Notes: generated by a model not told the origin, from the sequence alone. Counted from the stretch's first letter, positions 42,451 to 52,756 are shown. The stretch: 64,000 nucleotides of DNA from Gemmatimonadaceae bacterium (GCA_036496605.1 DASXKV010000018.1:62001-126000); one strand, 5' to 3'. Numbers and translations are program-made.

Positions 42451-44247
42451 ATGAAGCACCTCACGATCCTCTTCGCCCTCGTGCTATCTGCAGGCCCGGC
42501 CACGGCGCAGAGCACCAGACAACAAGCCCGTCCGATGCCTAACGTGCCGCGCAGCGTCCAGACGCATACCAACGCGCTCCACAAGCTCCTTGGCGAGCAG
42601 TGGGAGTACTCGCTCCGCACCAGCCCGGAGTTCGCCTCGATTCTCGGTGACAAGCGCTACAACGACAAATTGAGCGACTTCTCACAGGCGGCGATCGATC
42701 GCGATCTGGCGAAGACCCGGGAGTTCCTGAAGCGCTTCGAGGCCATCGATGCGACCGGCTTCCCGGAGCAGGAGCAGCTCAATCGCGATCTCATGGTTCG
42801 AAATCTTCGTGAGAGTGTCGAGGCGGAGCAATTCAAGGATTGGGAGATGCCGGTGAATCAATTCAGCGGCATCCACATCGACATGCCGCAGCTCGTCACC
42901 TCGCTCTCCTTCGCGACGGTAAAGGATTACGAGGACTACGTCGCGCGGCTGCGCGAGCTGCCGCGCCTCTTCGGCGAGACGGTCGCGCAGATGCGCAAGG
43001 GCATGGCGGATGGCCTCATGCCACCGCGCATCCTCCTGGAGCAAGTGGCAACGCAGGCGGAGAACATCGCAAAGCAAAAGCCGGAGGACTCTCCGTTCGC
43101 CGTTCCAACCACGCAATTCCCGAAGGAAATCGCCGAGCCGGACCAGATTCGCCTGCGCAACGCCGTGCTGTCCGCGATCAGAGATAGCGTGTTGCCCGCA
43201 TACGTGACGTTCACTGCCTTCGTCCGCGACGAGTACGCTCCGAAGGGTCGAGCCGACATTGGTATCTGGTCGCTTCCCAATGGAAAGGCGCGTTATGCCT
43301 TTGCCGTGCGCCGCATGACTACCACGAACATGACTCCCGAGGAGATCCACGCGCTCGGGTTGCGCGAGGTCGAGCGCATCGAACGCGAGCAGACGGCGAT
43401 CGCCGCAAAGCTCGGGTTCGCCGACCTCAAATCCTTCCGTGACTCGATCCAGAAGATGCCGAGTCTCCACCCCAAATCGCGCGAGGAAATCCTCGACGAA
43501 TACCGTCATTACGAAACGCAAATGTGGGCTCGGCTGCCGGAGCTCTTTGGGCGTCTGCCCAAGGCGAAGCTCGAGGTGATGCCAATCGAGGCCTTCCGAG
43601 AAAAGGAATCATCGACGCAGTACAACCAGGGAACGCCCGACGGATCTCGTCCCGGACACGTCTTTGTGAATACCTACGACTACGCGAACCAGCTCACGAT
43701 CAACAACGAATCGACCGCGTATCACGAAGGCGTCCCCGGACACCACATGCAGATCTCCATCGCGCAGGAGCTGCCAGCGCTGCCGCCGTTCCGGCAACAG
43801 GCGACCTACACGGCGTACGTCGAGGGCTGGGCGCTCTACTCCGAGCGACTCGGCAAAGAGATCGGGTTCTACACCGATCCATACAAGGACTATGGTCGGC
43901 TCGACGACGAGATGCTTCGCGCGATCCGCCTGGTGATCGACACCGGAATTCACGACAAGCACTGGACCCGCGACCAGGCAGTGGCCTTCTTCCGCGCACA
44001 CTCGAGCGAGAACGAGGCGAGCATTCAGTCGGAGACCGATCGCTACATCGCGTGGCCTGCGCAGGCGCTCGGCTACAAGCTCGGTCAGCTCACGATCCTG
44101 CGTCTCCGCGAGCAGGCGAAGCAAGCGTTAGGCGCGAAGTTCGATATTCGCGCATTCCACGACGAGGTCCTCGGGGCCGGCGCATTGCCGCTCGACGTCC
44201 TCGAACAGCGCATCGCGCACTGGGTGGCAAGAGGGGCTAGGGGGTAG
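42451..44247 (+). CDS. DUF885 family predicted metallopeptidase
   Basis: A 598-residue exported protein starting at ATG 42451, with GGAG at 42442. The signal is MKHLTILFALVLSAGPATAQ. It is helical, as in the M32/M3-like DUF885 fold, with the zinc motif STAYHEGVPGHHMQI (HExxxxHH variant) and downstream YVEGWALYSERLGKE, whose Glu is the third-ligand candidate. It probably cleaves oligopeptides in the periplasm. Upstream in-frame codons to 42160 lack coding character. Its last codons (ARGARG) run into the iterated GGGTAGA block, which may act as terminator. Confidence 0.88.
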   Translation: MKHLTILFALVLSAGPATAQSTRQQARPMPNVPRSVQTHTNALHKLLGEQWEYSLRTSPEFASILGDKRYNDKLSDFSQAAIDRDLAKTREFLKRFEAIDATGFPEQEQLNRDLMVRNLRESVEAEQFKDWEMPVNQFSGIHIDMPQLVTSLSFATVKDYEDYVARLRELPRLFGETVAQMRKGMADGLMPPRILLEQVATQAENIAKQKPEDSPFAVPTTQFPKEIAEPDQIRLRNAVLSAIRDSVLPAYVTFTAFVRDEYAPKGRADIGIWSLPNGKARYAFAVRRMTTTNMTPEEIHALGLREVERIEREQTAIAAKLGFADLKSFRDSIQKMPSLHPKSREEILDEYRHYETQMWARLPELFGRLPKAKLEVMPIEAFREKESSTQYNQGTPDGSRPGHVFVNTYDYANQLTINNESTAYHEGVPGHHMQISIAQELPALPPFRQQATYTAYVEGWALYSERLGKEIGFYTDPYKDYGRLDDEMLRAIRLVIDTGIHDKHWTRDQAVAFFRAHSSENEASIQSETDRYIAWPAQALGYKLGQLTILRLREQAKQALGAKFDIRAFHDEVLGAGALPLDVLEQRIAHWVARGARG

Positions 44248-44348
44248 AGGGTAGGGGGTAGAGGGTAGAGGGTGGAGGGTTATGCGTCCCGCATCATCCA
44301 CGCGCTACCCTCCACGCTCCACTCTCCACCCTCCACTCTCCACCCCTC
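44231..44348. repeat. Iterated GGGTAGA/GGGTGGA words with inverse copy
   Basis: GAGGGGCTAGGGGGTAGAGG and further GGGTAGAGGGT units (44231-44280) are followed, after about 25 nt, by the complementary CCCTCCACGCTCCACTCTCC-type words (44306-44348). The block lies exactly between the convergent ends of the DUF885 gene and the next lipoprotein gene. It can form a long imperfect hairpin, so a bidirectional terminator is likely. Confidence 0.65.
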
Positions 44349-44351
44349 GTC

Positions 44352-45308
44352 TTACTGGCTCACCAGTGTCACGGTCGCCGAATTGCACGACGAGTACGTC
44401 ACGTCTGCAAACCCGCTTCCCTCCTGGCTCGTGACGGCGACGCGAATGCGCCCTGCCGAGAAGGGTGTGATCGACGTGCCTTGCGCGACGCCTGCCGCGC
44501 ACGAGGCGCTGTACTGCAGCGGGTCCATCGTCGTCACCGAGAACGATGCGACGCGATTGCCCTGCCGGAAGCCGACCGTCCCGTTAGGCGTGTACGTACC
44601 ATCCGGGAGCGAATGGCCTGCGGTAATCGACTGACCCGCCGCGGCTGCGAACGTCGACGTCCAGTTGATGTCCACGGTCGCGCTCGTGACGCCCGTCAAT
44701 AGCGCGACTTCCGTCCAATCTTCCGTCTGCGACAGGCCGCTCCCAGACACATTCACGGAAGCCGTTCCATCACGCGAGACATACCCGCTGCCATCGGCGC
44801 CAGAGAACGCGAGCTTGAAGTTGTCGAGACCAAAGCTGAGTGCGAGCCCGGCCGTTCCAGGTTGCGTATCGGTGACGTGCAGCGCGCCCGTAATATCGTA
44901 CGAGTTCGTCTGATCGGCGAAATGACACGCGGGGAGCGAGAATGTCAGGCTCCAGTTGTCGGGGATGCCATCGCCGTCGCTGTCGACGGGTGGGTTCTGC
45001 GACGCGACACCACATTGCGCGATGTCCGTTGTGCTCGACGCGCGGCTCATCGAGCGGCCGAACATCGCCGCCGGCGACCGCGGCACGCGAGAGAAGCTGG
45101 GCGCGCCACCATTGCTGTTCATGACGTCCTGCGCGGTGAGTTGCGCAACGCCGCCTTCGAGCTCGGTGGCGACGGATTCGCCAATCGCCTGGAGTTGATC
45201 TGGTGTAACGTTGAGCGGAGACGTGCTGGAGTCCTTGCAAGCAGCGAGCGTGAGCGCGCCGATCACGAGCACGCCGCCACGCGATAGAGTGCGAGGCGAG
45301 ATGGGCAT
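44352..45308 (-). CDS. Lipoprotein of unknown function with a calcium-type repeat
   Basis: I do not recognise a family for this 318-residue protein. A signal ending IGALTLAAC gives a lipidated Cys. Residues about 108-118 read DSDGDGIPDNW, a thrombospondin-type-3/dockerin-like calcium loop. The rest is Ser/Thr/Gly-rich and beta-prone (LSFGLDNFKLAFSGADGSGYVSRDGTASVNVSGSG), with four well-spaced Cys. Probably a surface protein. It contains one CGTTAGGC copy. Confidence 0.7.
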   Translation of the reverse strand: MPISPRTLSRGGVLVIGALTLAACKDSSTSPLNVTPDQLQAIGESVATELEGGVAQLTAQDVMNSNGGAPSFSRVPRSPAAMFGRSMSRASSTTDIAQCGVASQNPPVDSDGDGIPDNWSLTFSLPACHFADQTNSYDITGALHVTDTQPGTAGLALSFGLDNFKLAFSGADGSGYVSRDGTASVNVSGSGLSQTEDWTEVALLTGVTSATVDINWTSTFAAAAGQSITAGHSLPDGTYTPNGTVGFRQGNRVASFSVTTMDPLQYSASCAAGVAQGTSITPFSAGRIRVAVTSQEGSGFADVTYSSCNSATVTLVSQ

Positions 45309-45391
45309 GGATGAAGGGACCTGTGGTTAGGAATGGGGTGTGTTTGGGAGTCGGGCCACAGACATAACGATCGAGGCCGCCTGAGGGATAC

Positions 45392-46474
45392 GTGACAATC
45401 AGGGACATCCGCCGGCTGCGACTTGGGGCACAATTCCTCACGACGCCTGGCCTCAGCCGAGCGAGCGACGTCGTGCGCGCCCTCGGTGCCGTACAAGCGC
45501 AGGACTACGCCGGCGCCAAGTGGGCGGTTGCCCAACGCACGCACGGCGCCACAGAGGCGTCCGTCGAACGCGAGATCGACGAGGGGCGCATCCTGCGCAC
45601 GCACGTGCTGCGCCCGACGTGGCACTTCGTCGCGCCCGCCGATCTCCGGTGGATGCTCGGGCTCACCGCTCCGCGCGTGAATGCCATGATCGCGTCGTAC
45701 AGCCGGAACCTCGAGCTCGATCGCAAGGTGTTCAGTCGGAGCAATGCGGTGTTCACGAGAGCGCTGGCCGGTGGGAAGTGCCTTACGCGGAGCGAGCTGC
45801 GTGTCGAGCTGGAGCGAGCGAGAGTGAAGATTCCCACCAGTCAGCACCTCGGCCACTTGATGATGCAGGGTGAGCTCGACGGCGTGATCTGCAGCGGCCC
45901 ACGACGCGAGAAGCAATTCACCTATGCGCTCCTCGACGAACGGGCGCCGTCGTCGCCGAGCGTTGATCGAGACGAGGCACTGCTCGAGCTGACGCGGCGC
46001 TATTTCACGACGCGTAGTCCCGCCACGCCACAGGACCTCGCCTGGTGGTCGGGGCTCACGGTCAAGGACGCCAAGCGCGGAATCGAGATCGCCGGTCGCG
46101 AGCTGGAGCCTGTCGCGTTAGGCAGCCAGACCTACTGGGTAGCCCAGAGTCTCCCTCGACCGCGGAAGACGACGCTCACTGTCCATCTGCTACCGAACTA
46201 CGACGAGTACTTCATCGGCTATCGCGATCGCAGTGCGCTCGGCAATCGCATCGGGCACACGACGCCGATCACCGGTGGGAATGCTCTCATCCCACACGTG
46301 ATCGTCGCCGATGGAGAGCTCGTCGGCGTGTGGAAGCGGACGTTCGCGAGGAATGCAGTGCGCGTCACGCTTTCACTCATGACGCAACTCAGCGGCGCTG
46401 AGGAGAGAAGGCTTCGCGACGCGGTGCAACGTTTCGGCGCGTTTCTCGAATCGCCGGTCGAGATCGACGCATGA
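45392..46474 (+). CDS. AlkZ-like winged-helix DNA-binding protein (HTH_42, DUF1006)
   Basis: The product has 360 residues from GTG 45392, preceded by GAGGG. The N-terminus LRLGAQFLTTPGLSRASDVVRALGAVQAQDYAGAKWAVAQR contains the QAQ-D signature of the AlkZ/YcaQ glycosylase family. LRTHVLRPTWHFVAPADLRWML and, near the end, LPNYDEYFIGYRDRS and VGVWKR fit the same family. Members unhook alkylated or cross-linked bases. In this branch, many are annotated only as winged-helix proteins, and glycosylase activity is inferred. It is divergent from the lipoprotein gene across 83 nt. Confidence 0.85.
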   Translation: MTIRDIRRLRLGAQFLTTPGLSRASDVVRALGAVQAQDYAGAKWAVAQRTHGATEASVEREIDEGRILRTHVLRPTWHFVAPADLRWMLGLTAPRVNAMIASYSRNLELDRKVFSRSNAVFTRALAGGKCLTRSELRVELERARVKIPTSQHLGHLMMQGELDGVICSGPRREKQFTYALLDERAPSSPSVDRDEALLELTRRYFTTRSPATPQDLAWWSGLTVKDAKRGIEIAGRELEPVALGSQTYWVAQSLPRPRKTTLTVHLLPNYDEYFIGYRDRSALGNRIGHTTPITGGNALIPHVIVADGELVGVWKRTFARNAVRVTLSLMTQLSGAEERRLRDAVQRFGAFLESPVEIDA

Positions 46475-46585
46475 GGGCATGTCCTGCAGTGAATGAGAAG
46501 GTGGAATTGGACTCATAATCGGTGCGGGCATAGCGTGGCGTATTCGAATTCACGAATCGCGCCTCCCCTCCAGTGACTCGTCGCC

Positions 46586-49024
46586 ATGAGATCCGCTTTC
46601 CGCTGGTTCTCCCGCGAAGCAGGGCTCCGCTTCCTCGCGCGGCGCAAGGCCGCCTGCACCGTCGCGGTCCTCACGATGGCGCTCGCGCTCGGCGCCAACA
46701 CCGCCGTTTTTTCGGTGGTTCGAACATTTCTTCTGGCGAGCATCGGTGTGCCGGACGCGCAGCGACTCTTTCTGCTCGCGCCCGTGCGCAATCTGCCGGG
46801 ACGGGGATCGGTCGTCTTTAACGAGGCGTATCCGAACTACGAATTGATTCGGCGCACGCAGCACGCCTTTGCCGACGTGACCTGCATCGCGCAGGGCGTC
46901 GCGGGTTGGGACGACCACGGCGAGTCGCGTCCGCTGCAGACGGCCCGCGTTACCGCGAGCTTCTTCTCCACCGTGCGCGTCTTTCCAATTCTCGGCCGGG
47001 GCTTCACTGCAGCGGAGGAAGGACCGCCGCCCACACGTGTTGTCGTGATCAGCAACGCGCTCTGGCATTCTGCCTTCAATGCCGATCGTTCCGTAATCGG
47101 GAGCGCGCTGATCCTCAATGGTGAGCCGCATACGATCATCGGCGTCATGCCAGAGGGGTTCACGCAACCCGTGCCGACCGACGTCTGGCTCCCGTTCGAC
47201 CTTCCGCCCCAAGCGCGCATCGCCGTCACCGGAGCGCGAACGCTCACGGTCTATGCGCGACTGGCCGAAGGCATGCCGCGCGCCCGAGCCGACGCCGAAG
47301 CGCGCGACCTCACGAAACGGGCGCTCGCTGCGACGAGCGAGAATCGCGACTTCTGGTACGAGGCACGCCCGCTCCGCGGCGTCCTGCTGGACGGTGCGGA
47401 TTCGACGGTGCTACTCGTTCAGGCGGGTGCCGTCGTCCTGCTACTGCTCGCCATCCTCAACCTCGCTTCGCTGCTGCTGGCGTGGGGATTCGAGCGCGGG
47501 CAGGAGCTTGCCGTTAGGCAGGCACTCGGCGCCGGACAGGTACGTGTCGTGCGGATGCTCTTCCTGCAGGGCGTTGTCGTCGTCGGCGTTGGCGCTGCAC
47601 TTGGCGTCGGCCTCACTCGATTGATCGTGCCGTGGCTTCGCCATCTCGATCTCAACCAGAGTGTCGCTTTCTTCACCTCGCAGATCACGCTCGACGGAAG
47701 CGTTCTCCTCGCGAGCGCCACCGTCGCCATTCTGTCTGGCCTGGCCGCGGGAGTTTTGCCGGCTGTCTTCACGCGAAATAGCGATGTCGCGACGACGCTG
47801 CGTTCAGGCGCGCGCAGCGCAACGTTGTCACCGGCCGCACTGCGATGGCAGCAGGCGATGGTCGTCGTTCAAGCCGCGCTGTCGGTCGTGATTCTCACCG
47901 CGGCAGCGCTGATCGGTGTCAGCTTCGCGAAGCTCGTTCGAGTGCCAATCGGATTTGTGCCTCGCGATCTTCTCGTCGCCCGTGTGAATCTGCAGAATGC
48001 CGTCTATCTACAAGCTTCCGCGCGCGTTCGCTTCGGCCGTGACCTGTTGGACAATCTCGCGCACGAGCCGGAGATCGCGTCCGCGGCGTTCACGACGACG
48101 CTTCCCGTGAGCGACGGCCTCTGGGGTGGACGTTTCTTCGTCGAGCTGCCCGACGGCAGCCTGAGCACCGAACCATCGCTACTCCACATTCGCCGTACGT
48201 CGACGAATTATCTGCCGACGATCGGCATTCCGTTGCTGACGGGTAGACAGTTCGCGACGAGCGACGATTCGGCGTCGCCGAATGTCGCGATCGTGAGCCG
48301 CAGTCTCGCCGCGCATCTCTGGCCGAACCAGAGCGCGATCGGCAAGCGCATTTATCGATTGGCCGCTGGAAAAACGCAACCCGTGGCCCACGAGGTCGTG
48401 GGTGTCGTAGGCGACGTAATGGATGCGGGCAACAGCGTGCCACCGGGTGAGACCGTCTATCTCCCCTGGGGGCAGGTCTCGACGACTCAGCTGTCGATTG
48501 TCGTTAGGCCCAGAGCCGGCGACGCCGCTGCCTTCGCCGCCGTGCGACGCGCACTCCGGCATACCGATCTGGTCGTTGCCACACACGATGAGGCCCCTCT
48601 CGAGGCGCTCGTCACACAAGCGAATGCGCTCCCGCGCTTGCAGAGCCTCCTGCTGCTCACCTTTGCCATCGCCGCACTGGGGATTGCCACGCTCGGCAGC
48701 TACGGTGTCATGAGTCAACTTGTGTCGACGCGCGAGCGCGAATATGCCTTGCGACTCGTCTTTGGTGCGGTGCCGTCTCAATTGGGCCGATCGGTGCTGA
48801 CCCAGGTCGGAAGGCTGACGCTTCCCGGTGTCGCGGCGGGTCTCGTCGCCGTCGTGCTGCTGGGTGGTACGCTCAAGCGATTCGTGTTTGGAGTCGAGCC
48901 GCGGTCGGTGGTGGTCCTGTCGCTCGTGAGCGTTGGCATGCTGTTGGTGGCCTTGGCCGCCACCCTGCCGTCGATGCGGCGAGCGATGCGTGTCGACATT
49001 CGCCGCACCATTGGCGCACAATGA
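46586..49024 (+). CDS. ADOP-family MacB/FtsX-like permease without prefix domain
   Basis: An 812-residue membrane protein with the same duplicated layout as the permease at 10348 but beginning directly at the first transmembrane helix (AACTVAVLTMALALGANTAVFSVVRTFLL). MacB-type periplasmic parts contain the FxxxGVxPxLGRxF-like stretch FFSTVRVFPILGRGF, then GAVVLLLLAILNLASLLLAWGFERGQELAVRQALGAG and C-terminal FtsX helices. It has no PadR gene and no ATPase nearby. The substrate is unknown. No clear ribosome site precedes ATG 46586. Confidence 0.88.
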   Translation: MRSAFRWFSREAGLRFLARRKAACTVAVLTMALALGANTAVFSVVRTFLLASIGVPDAQRLFLLAPVRNLPGRGSVVFNEAYPNYELIRRTQHAFADVTCIAQGVAGWDDHGESRPLQTARVTASFFSTVRVFPILGRGFTAAEEGPPPTRVVVISNALWHSAFNADRSVIGSALILNGEPHTIIGVMPEGFTQPVPTDVWLPFDLPPQARIAVTGARTLTVYARLAEGMPRARADAEARDLTKRALAATSENRDFWYEARPLRGVLLDGADSTVLLVQAGAVVLLLLAILNLASLLLAWGFERGQELAVRQALGAGQVRVVRMLFLQGVVVVGVGAALGVGLTRLIVPWLRHLDLNQSVAFFTSQITLDGSVLLASATVAILSGLAAGVLPAVFTRNSDVATTLRSGARSATLSPAALRWQQAMVVVQAALSVVILTAAALIGVSFAKLVRVPIGFVPRDLLVARVNLQNAVYLQASARVRFGRDLLDNLAHEPEIASAAFTTTLPVSDGLWGGRFFVELPDGSLSTEPSLLHIRRTSTNYLPTIGIPLLTGRQFATSDDSASPNVAIVSRSLAAHLWPNQSAIGKRIYRLAAGKTQPVAHEVVGVVGDVMDAGNSVPPGETVYLPWGQVSTTQLSIVVRPRAGDAAAFAAVRRALRHTDLVVATHDEAPLEALVTQANALPRLQSLLLLTFAIAALGIATLGSYGVMSQLVSTREREYALRLVFGAVPSQLGRSVLTQVGRLTLPGVAAGLVAVVLLGGTLKRFVFGVEPRSVVVLSLVSVGMLLVALAATLPSMRRAMRVDIRRTIGAQ

Positions 49025-49113
49025 ACAGGTTCTGACAATTGGCCGCTGTGCGGCCTCGAAGGTGGAATTTTTCCGCACGCGAGCACATCATTGGGCCGCC
49101 CTGACCCCACTCA

Positions 49114-51057
49114 ATGATGCGAATCCTACTTCTGCTCGCCCTCGCCGCACAGCAACAGCAACCCACCTCCATTCGTCCGCTCGTTCCGACCGCACCCAAG
49201 AAAGAGCAGCAGGTGTTCGGGCCGTCGGTGCCCGCGCCTGCGTCAGCGCGCGGCGTGCGAGATCGCGCCGAGCTCGCGGCATTCCTCGACGGCGTCATGG
49301 CCGCCAATCTCCGCGACAAGCATGTCGCTGGCGCTACCGTCGCCGTCGTCAAGGACGGCGCGCTCTTCTACGCCAACGGATACGGCTACTCGAACGTCGC
49401 ACGTCGAGCTACGGTCGATCCGGAGCACTCGCTCTTTCGGATAGGCTCGACGAGCAAGCTGTTCACCTGGACGGCCGTTATGCAGCTCGTCGAGCAGGGG
49501 AAGCTCGACCTCGACACGGACGTCAACAAGTACCTGGACTTCAAGATTCCGGCGACGTATCCGCAGCCGATCACGCTGCGGAATGTCATGACCCACACGC
49601 CCGGCTTCGAGGAGGATGGGCGCGACCTCATCATCGACGACTCGACGAAGATGATCCCGCTCGGCCGTTGGCTCGCGACCCACATACCTGGTCGTGTGCG
49701 GCCGCCCGGTACGTACTCGTCATACTCGAATTATGCGACCGCCCTCGCCGGCTACATCGTTCAGCGTGTGTCCGGGGAATCGTACGACGACTACATCGAG
49801 CACCACATCCTCACGCCGTTAGGCATGACGGAAACGTCGACGCGCCAACCGCTGCCGGCACGCCTCAAGGGCGATATGTCGAAGGGATACGTCTGGCAGG
49901 GCGGCGTCTACCAGCCACAGAAATACGAGATCGTCGACGCGTCTCCCGCCGGCGCGATTGCCGCGAGCGCGACCGACATGGCGAAGTTCATGATCGCTCA
50001 TCTCAACGACGGCGTCCTCAACGGGCAGCGCATTCTCGCCGACTCGACGGCGAAGCGAATGCATGCGCGTGCCTTTGGACACGATCCACGTATCCCTGGA
50101 TTCGCGCTGGGCTTCTACGAGAAATCGAGCCACGGCCTGCGCATCATCGGCCACGGCGGCGACACGCGCTTCTTCCATACCGATCTGGCGTTGATCCCTG
50201 AAGAGAAGCTCGGCGTGTTCGTCTCATACAACACGAGCAGCGGTGGGGAGCTCAGCTTCGGTCCGTTCCTCAACCAGTTCCTCGATCACTACTATCCCAC
50301 GCCGGTGACTGCCGTTGCGCCTTCCGCGGATGCCGCGAAGGAAGCAGCCCGCGTTGCCGGAGAATACGAGTTCAATCGCCGCTCGTACACGACCTTCCAG
50401 AAGGCGATCGGCCTTGCCGGCGACATCCGCATCAGCGCCGCCGACAGCGGCCGCCTCATCCTGCATTCGCCGTTAGGCGATTCGCGTCTCGTACCCGTCG
50501 GGCCGCTGCTGTATCGGGATGAATTGGGCGGCGACCTCGTTGCCTTCCAGGCGAACGACAAGGGGAAAGTCGAGCGCGGCTTCCTCGGTGAAGCGCCAAT
50601 GATGACGATGGAGCGCGTTCCCTTCTCGCAATCTCCACATCTCCATTGGGTCCTGCTCGGGCTTGGAGCGGTGGTGTTCGTCGGTATCGTGCTCGCCGCG
50701 ATCGGTCGAGCCGTTAGGCGCCGCTTCGGTGAAGCACGTGCCGACGACGTGCTCCCTGGCCGCTGGCTTCTCGTGACGCTCGCGATCGCCGATCTTGTTT
50801 TCCTCGTCGTGATCGTCTCGATCATCAGCGGCTCGGGCGGACTCCTCAATGGACCGCTGACTTCGCTCAAGCTTGCGCTTGCACTTCCCGTCATCGCGAC
50901 GATCTGCACGCTCGCCGCGGTATACGTGGCCACTCGTCAATGGCGCACACGGGTCGGCACGCGCGCGGCGCGATTGCGTTACAGCGGCGCCGTCGTCGTC
51001 GCGCTCCTCTTCACCTGGTCGCTGGCGCAGTGGAACCTGCTCGGCTGGCGCATGTAG
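49114..51057 (+). CDS. Class C beta-lactamase-related serine hydrolase with C-terminal membrane helices
   Basis: The product has 647 residues from ATG 49114, with a short signal (MRILLLLALAA). The penicillin-binding fold carries S112-T-S-K115 (SxxK), Y204-S-N206 (YxN) and HGGD in IIGHGGDTRFF as the third motif. After a beta-rich linker (about 400-500) come about four transmembrane helices (WVLLGLGAVVFVGIVLAAI, LLVTLAIADLVFLVVIVSII, LALALPVIATICTLAAVYVA, AVVVALLFTWSLAQWNLL). It is probably a peptidase or esterase anchored in the inner membrane rather than a resistance enzyme. Three CGTTAGGC copies lie in this gene. Confidence 0.87.
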   Translation: MMRILLLLALAAQQQQPTSIRPLVPTAPKKEQQVFGPSVPAPASARGVRDRAELAAFLDGVMAANLRDKHVAGATVAVVKDGALFYANGYGYSNVARRATVDPEHSLFRIGSTSKLFTWTAVMQLVEQGKLDLDTDVNKYLDFKIPATYPQPITLRNVMTHTPGFEEDGRDLIIDDSTKMIPLGRWLATHIPGRVRPPGTYSSYSNYATALAGYIVQRVSGESYDDYIEHHILTPLGMTETSTRQPLPARLKGDMSKGYVWQGGVYQPQKYEIVDASPAGAIAASATDMAKFMIAHLNDGVLNGQRILADSTAKRMHARAFGHDPRIPGFALGFYEKSSHGLRIIGHGGDTRFFHTDLALIPEEKLGVFVSYNTSSGGELSFGPFLNQFLDHYYPTPVTAVAPSADAAKEAARVAGEYEFNRRSYTTFQKAIGLAGDIRISAADSGRLILHSPLGDSRLVPVGPLLYRDELGGDLVAFQANDKGKVERGFLGEAPMMTMERVPFSQSPHLHWVLLGLGAVVFVGIVLAAIGRAVRRRFGEARADDVLPGRWLLVTLAIADLVFLVVIVSIISGSGGLLNGPLTSLKLALALPVIATICTLAAVYVATRQWRTRVGTRAARLRYSGAVVVALLFTWSLAQWNLLGWRM

Positions 51058-51061
51058 GCCC

Positions 51062-52756
51062 CTAACGATCGACGTGCAGCACGGTCATCATGCCGGCGCC
51101 AAGGTGCTCGGCGATGTGGCAATGCAGCATCCAGTCGCCCGGATTGGATGCGTCGATGAGCAGATCCACCGTCGAGCCGACCGGTATCAGAGCGGTGTCC
51201 TTCCACACCTGGTTTCGTGTGGGGACACCGTCTCTGGCGATGACGAGCATGCGCTGGCCATGCAGGTGAATCGGATGCTGCATCGGGTGAAACGACTTCG
51301 GGTCGTTGAAGAGCCGGAGCTTCACCACCGATCCACGCGCGACGTGCCAGTCGATATCCATGTTCTCCTTTCCCGTCGCGTCGTCGCGGAGAATCCAGCG
51401 GACCTCCTTGCTCGTCGAGAGCCAGTTCATGTCCGGCATCCCGTCGATCCATTCCACCGGCGCATAGTACGCCGTGTCGATGGTCATGAACTGCACCGTC
51501 GCGAGGGCGAGGCCGGTCGTCTGAACGGTCAGGGTAAGCTCCTTGTCGGGCGGCTTGTCGAAATAGCCTCGGTACCGGTCGACGTCTTTGGTCACGGCGC
51601 TGTTCACGCGCATCGTCGCGAACGCCCGTCCGTAATCGGCTCTCACCGGCGCGGCGTCCACCGTCACGAAGCCCAGCGTGTCGACCTCGGGCTCGAACTC
51701 ACCCTTGTAGTGGTTGATTGCCTGTACGGCGTTCACGATCGCGTAGCGACCAGCGCGCGCGAATCGTACGTCGACCACGTACCGCTCCGCGGGCGCGAGC
51801 ACGACACTCGGCACGAGCTCCTCGTGCTCGAACCGGCTCTGGTCGGACGCGATCACCTTCATCTGCGCTCCACCGAACGAGAGATTATACGTGCGTGAGC
51901 TCGCCGCGTTTGTGAGATAGAATCGGGCCACCTCGCCCCTTCGGACGTGCAACGCGTAGCTCGGTTCGCCGTTTGTGAGCAGAACGTTGCCGACGCGTCC
52001 CATGAGCGCGAAGTCGGGCCCGTCGGCGCCGAACGGAACGAGCGTGTCCGCGTTGATGAGCAAATCATCAAGCATCAGTGCATGCTCGCTGTTCGCCGGC
52101 CCATAGTAGTCCGCGTCCGGCGAGTCGACGATCATGTTGCCGAACAAGCCCATTGCCTGCTCGACGTCCTCACGGACGTGGGGGTGATACCAGTAGATCC
52201 CGGCGTCGGGGAAATGCACGCGGTAGACGTAGCTTCCGCCGGGGGCCACCGGTTCCTGCGTCACGCCCGGCGCGCCGTCGCTCCGATTGTCGAGCCGCAC
52301 CCCGTGCCAGTGCACGGCGCTCGGCAGATCGATGCGATTGTGAAAGCGAGCGATGATTGTCGCGTTTTGCGGCACGCGAATGAGCGGACCCGGGACCTCG
52401 CCGTTGAATCCGTACATCGCGAACTCGTGGCCCTTGATCCTGCGCCTGACGAGCATCGCCGTGAGGTCGATCGTGTCGCCGTCTGCGAGACGCAGGAGTT
52501 GCGACGGCTTGGCCAATGGCAGACGAGCGGGATCGATGCCGCCACCCGGAACGAATGTGCCACCGGACGGCACCAGTCCGATCAGCCCGGGAATCATCGG
52601 CATTCCTCTCGGCATCGGAATCGGCATCCCGGCCGAATCGTGCTTCATCCCCTGCATATGGTCCATCCCGCTCATCGGGTCGCGCTTCTGCTGCGCGGAA
52701 CCGATCGCGAGCGGCACGCCTAACGATATCGCGACGAGAGCGGCGCGCCCGTTCAC
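51062..52756 (-). CDS. Multicopper oxidase with Met-rich N-terminus
   Basis: The product has 564 residues from GTG 52756, overlapping the upstream stop (GTGA), so it is translationally coupled. Copper sites are HWHG, WYHPHVRE, HPMQHPIHLHG and HCHIAEHLGAGMM, so all type 1, 2 and 3 ligands are present. After the signal, residues 28-56 are rich in Met and His (MSGMDHMQGMKH... PMPRGMPMIPG), a pattern that binds Cu(I) in copper-tolerance oxidases. It probably oxidises cuprous ion, metals or phenolic compounds in the periplasm. It is the last gene of a three-gene operon with a 158-residue protein and an LVIVD protein. Confidence 0.92.
   Translation of the reverse strand: MNGRAALVAISLGVPLAIGSAQQKRDPMSGMDHMQGMKHDSAGMPIPMPRGMPMIPGLIGLVPSGGTFVPGGGIDPARLPLAKPSQLLRLADGDTIDLTAMLVRRRIKGHEFAMYGFNGEVPGPLIRVPQNATIIARFHNRIDLPSAVHWHGVRLDNRSDGAPGVTQEPVAPGGSYVYRVHFPDAGIYWYHPHVREDVEQAMGLFGNMIVDSPDADYYGPANSEHALMLDDLLINADTLVPFGADGPDFALMGRVGNVLLTNGEPSYALHVRRGEVARFYLTNAASSRTYNLSFGGAQMKVIASDQSRFEHEELVPSVVLAPAERYVVDVRFARAGRYAIVNAVQAINHYKGEFEPEVDTLGFVTVDAAPVRADYGRAFATMRVNSAVTKDVDRYRGYFDKPPDKELTLTVQTTGLALATVQFMTIDTAYYAPVEWIDGMPDMNWLSTSKEVRWILRDDATGKENMDIDWHVARGSVVKLRLFNDPKSFHPMQHPIHLHGQRMLVIARDGVPTRNQVWKDTALIPVGSTVDLLIDASNPGDWMLHCHIAEHLGAGMMTVLHVDR

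Noticed and set aside
49114-51057. Antibiotic-resistance class C beta-lactamase
   Set aside because: The fold motifs are present, but the protein is 647 residues with four C-terminal membrane helices. This matches membrane-anchored serine hydrolases of unknown substrate rather than AmpC.
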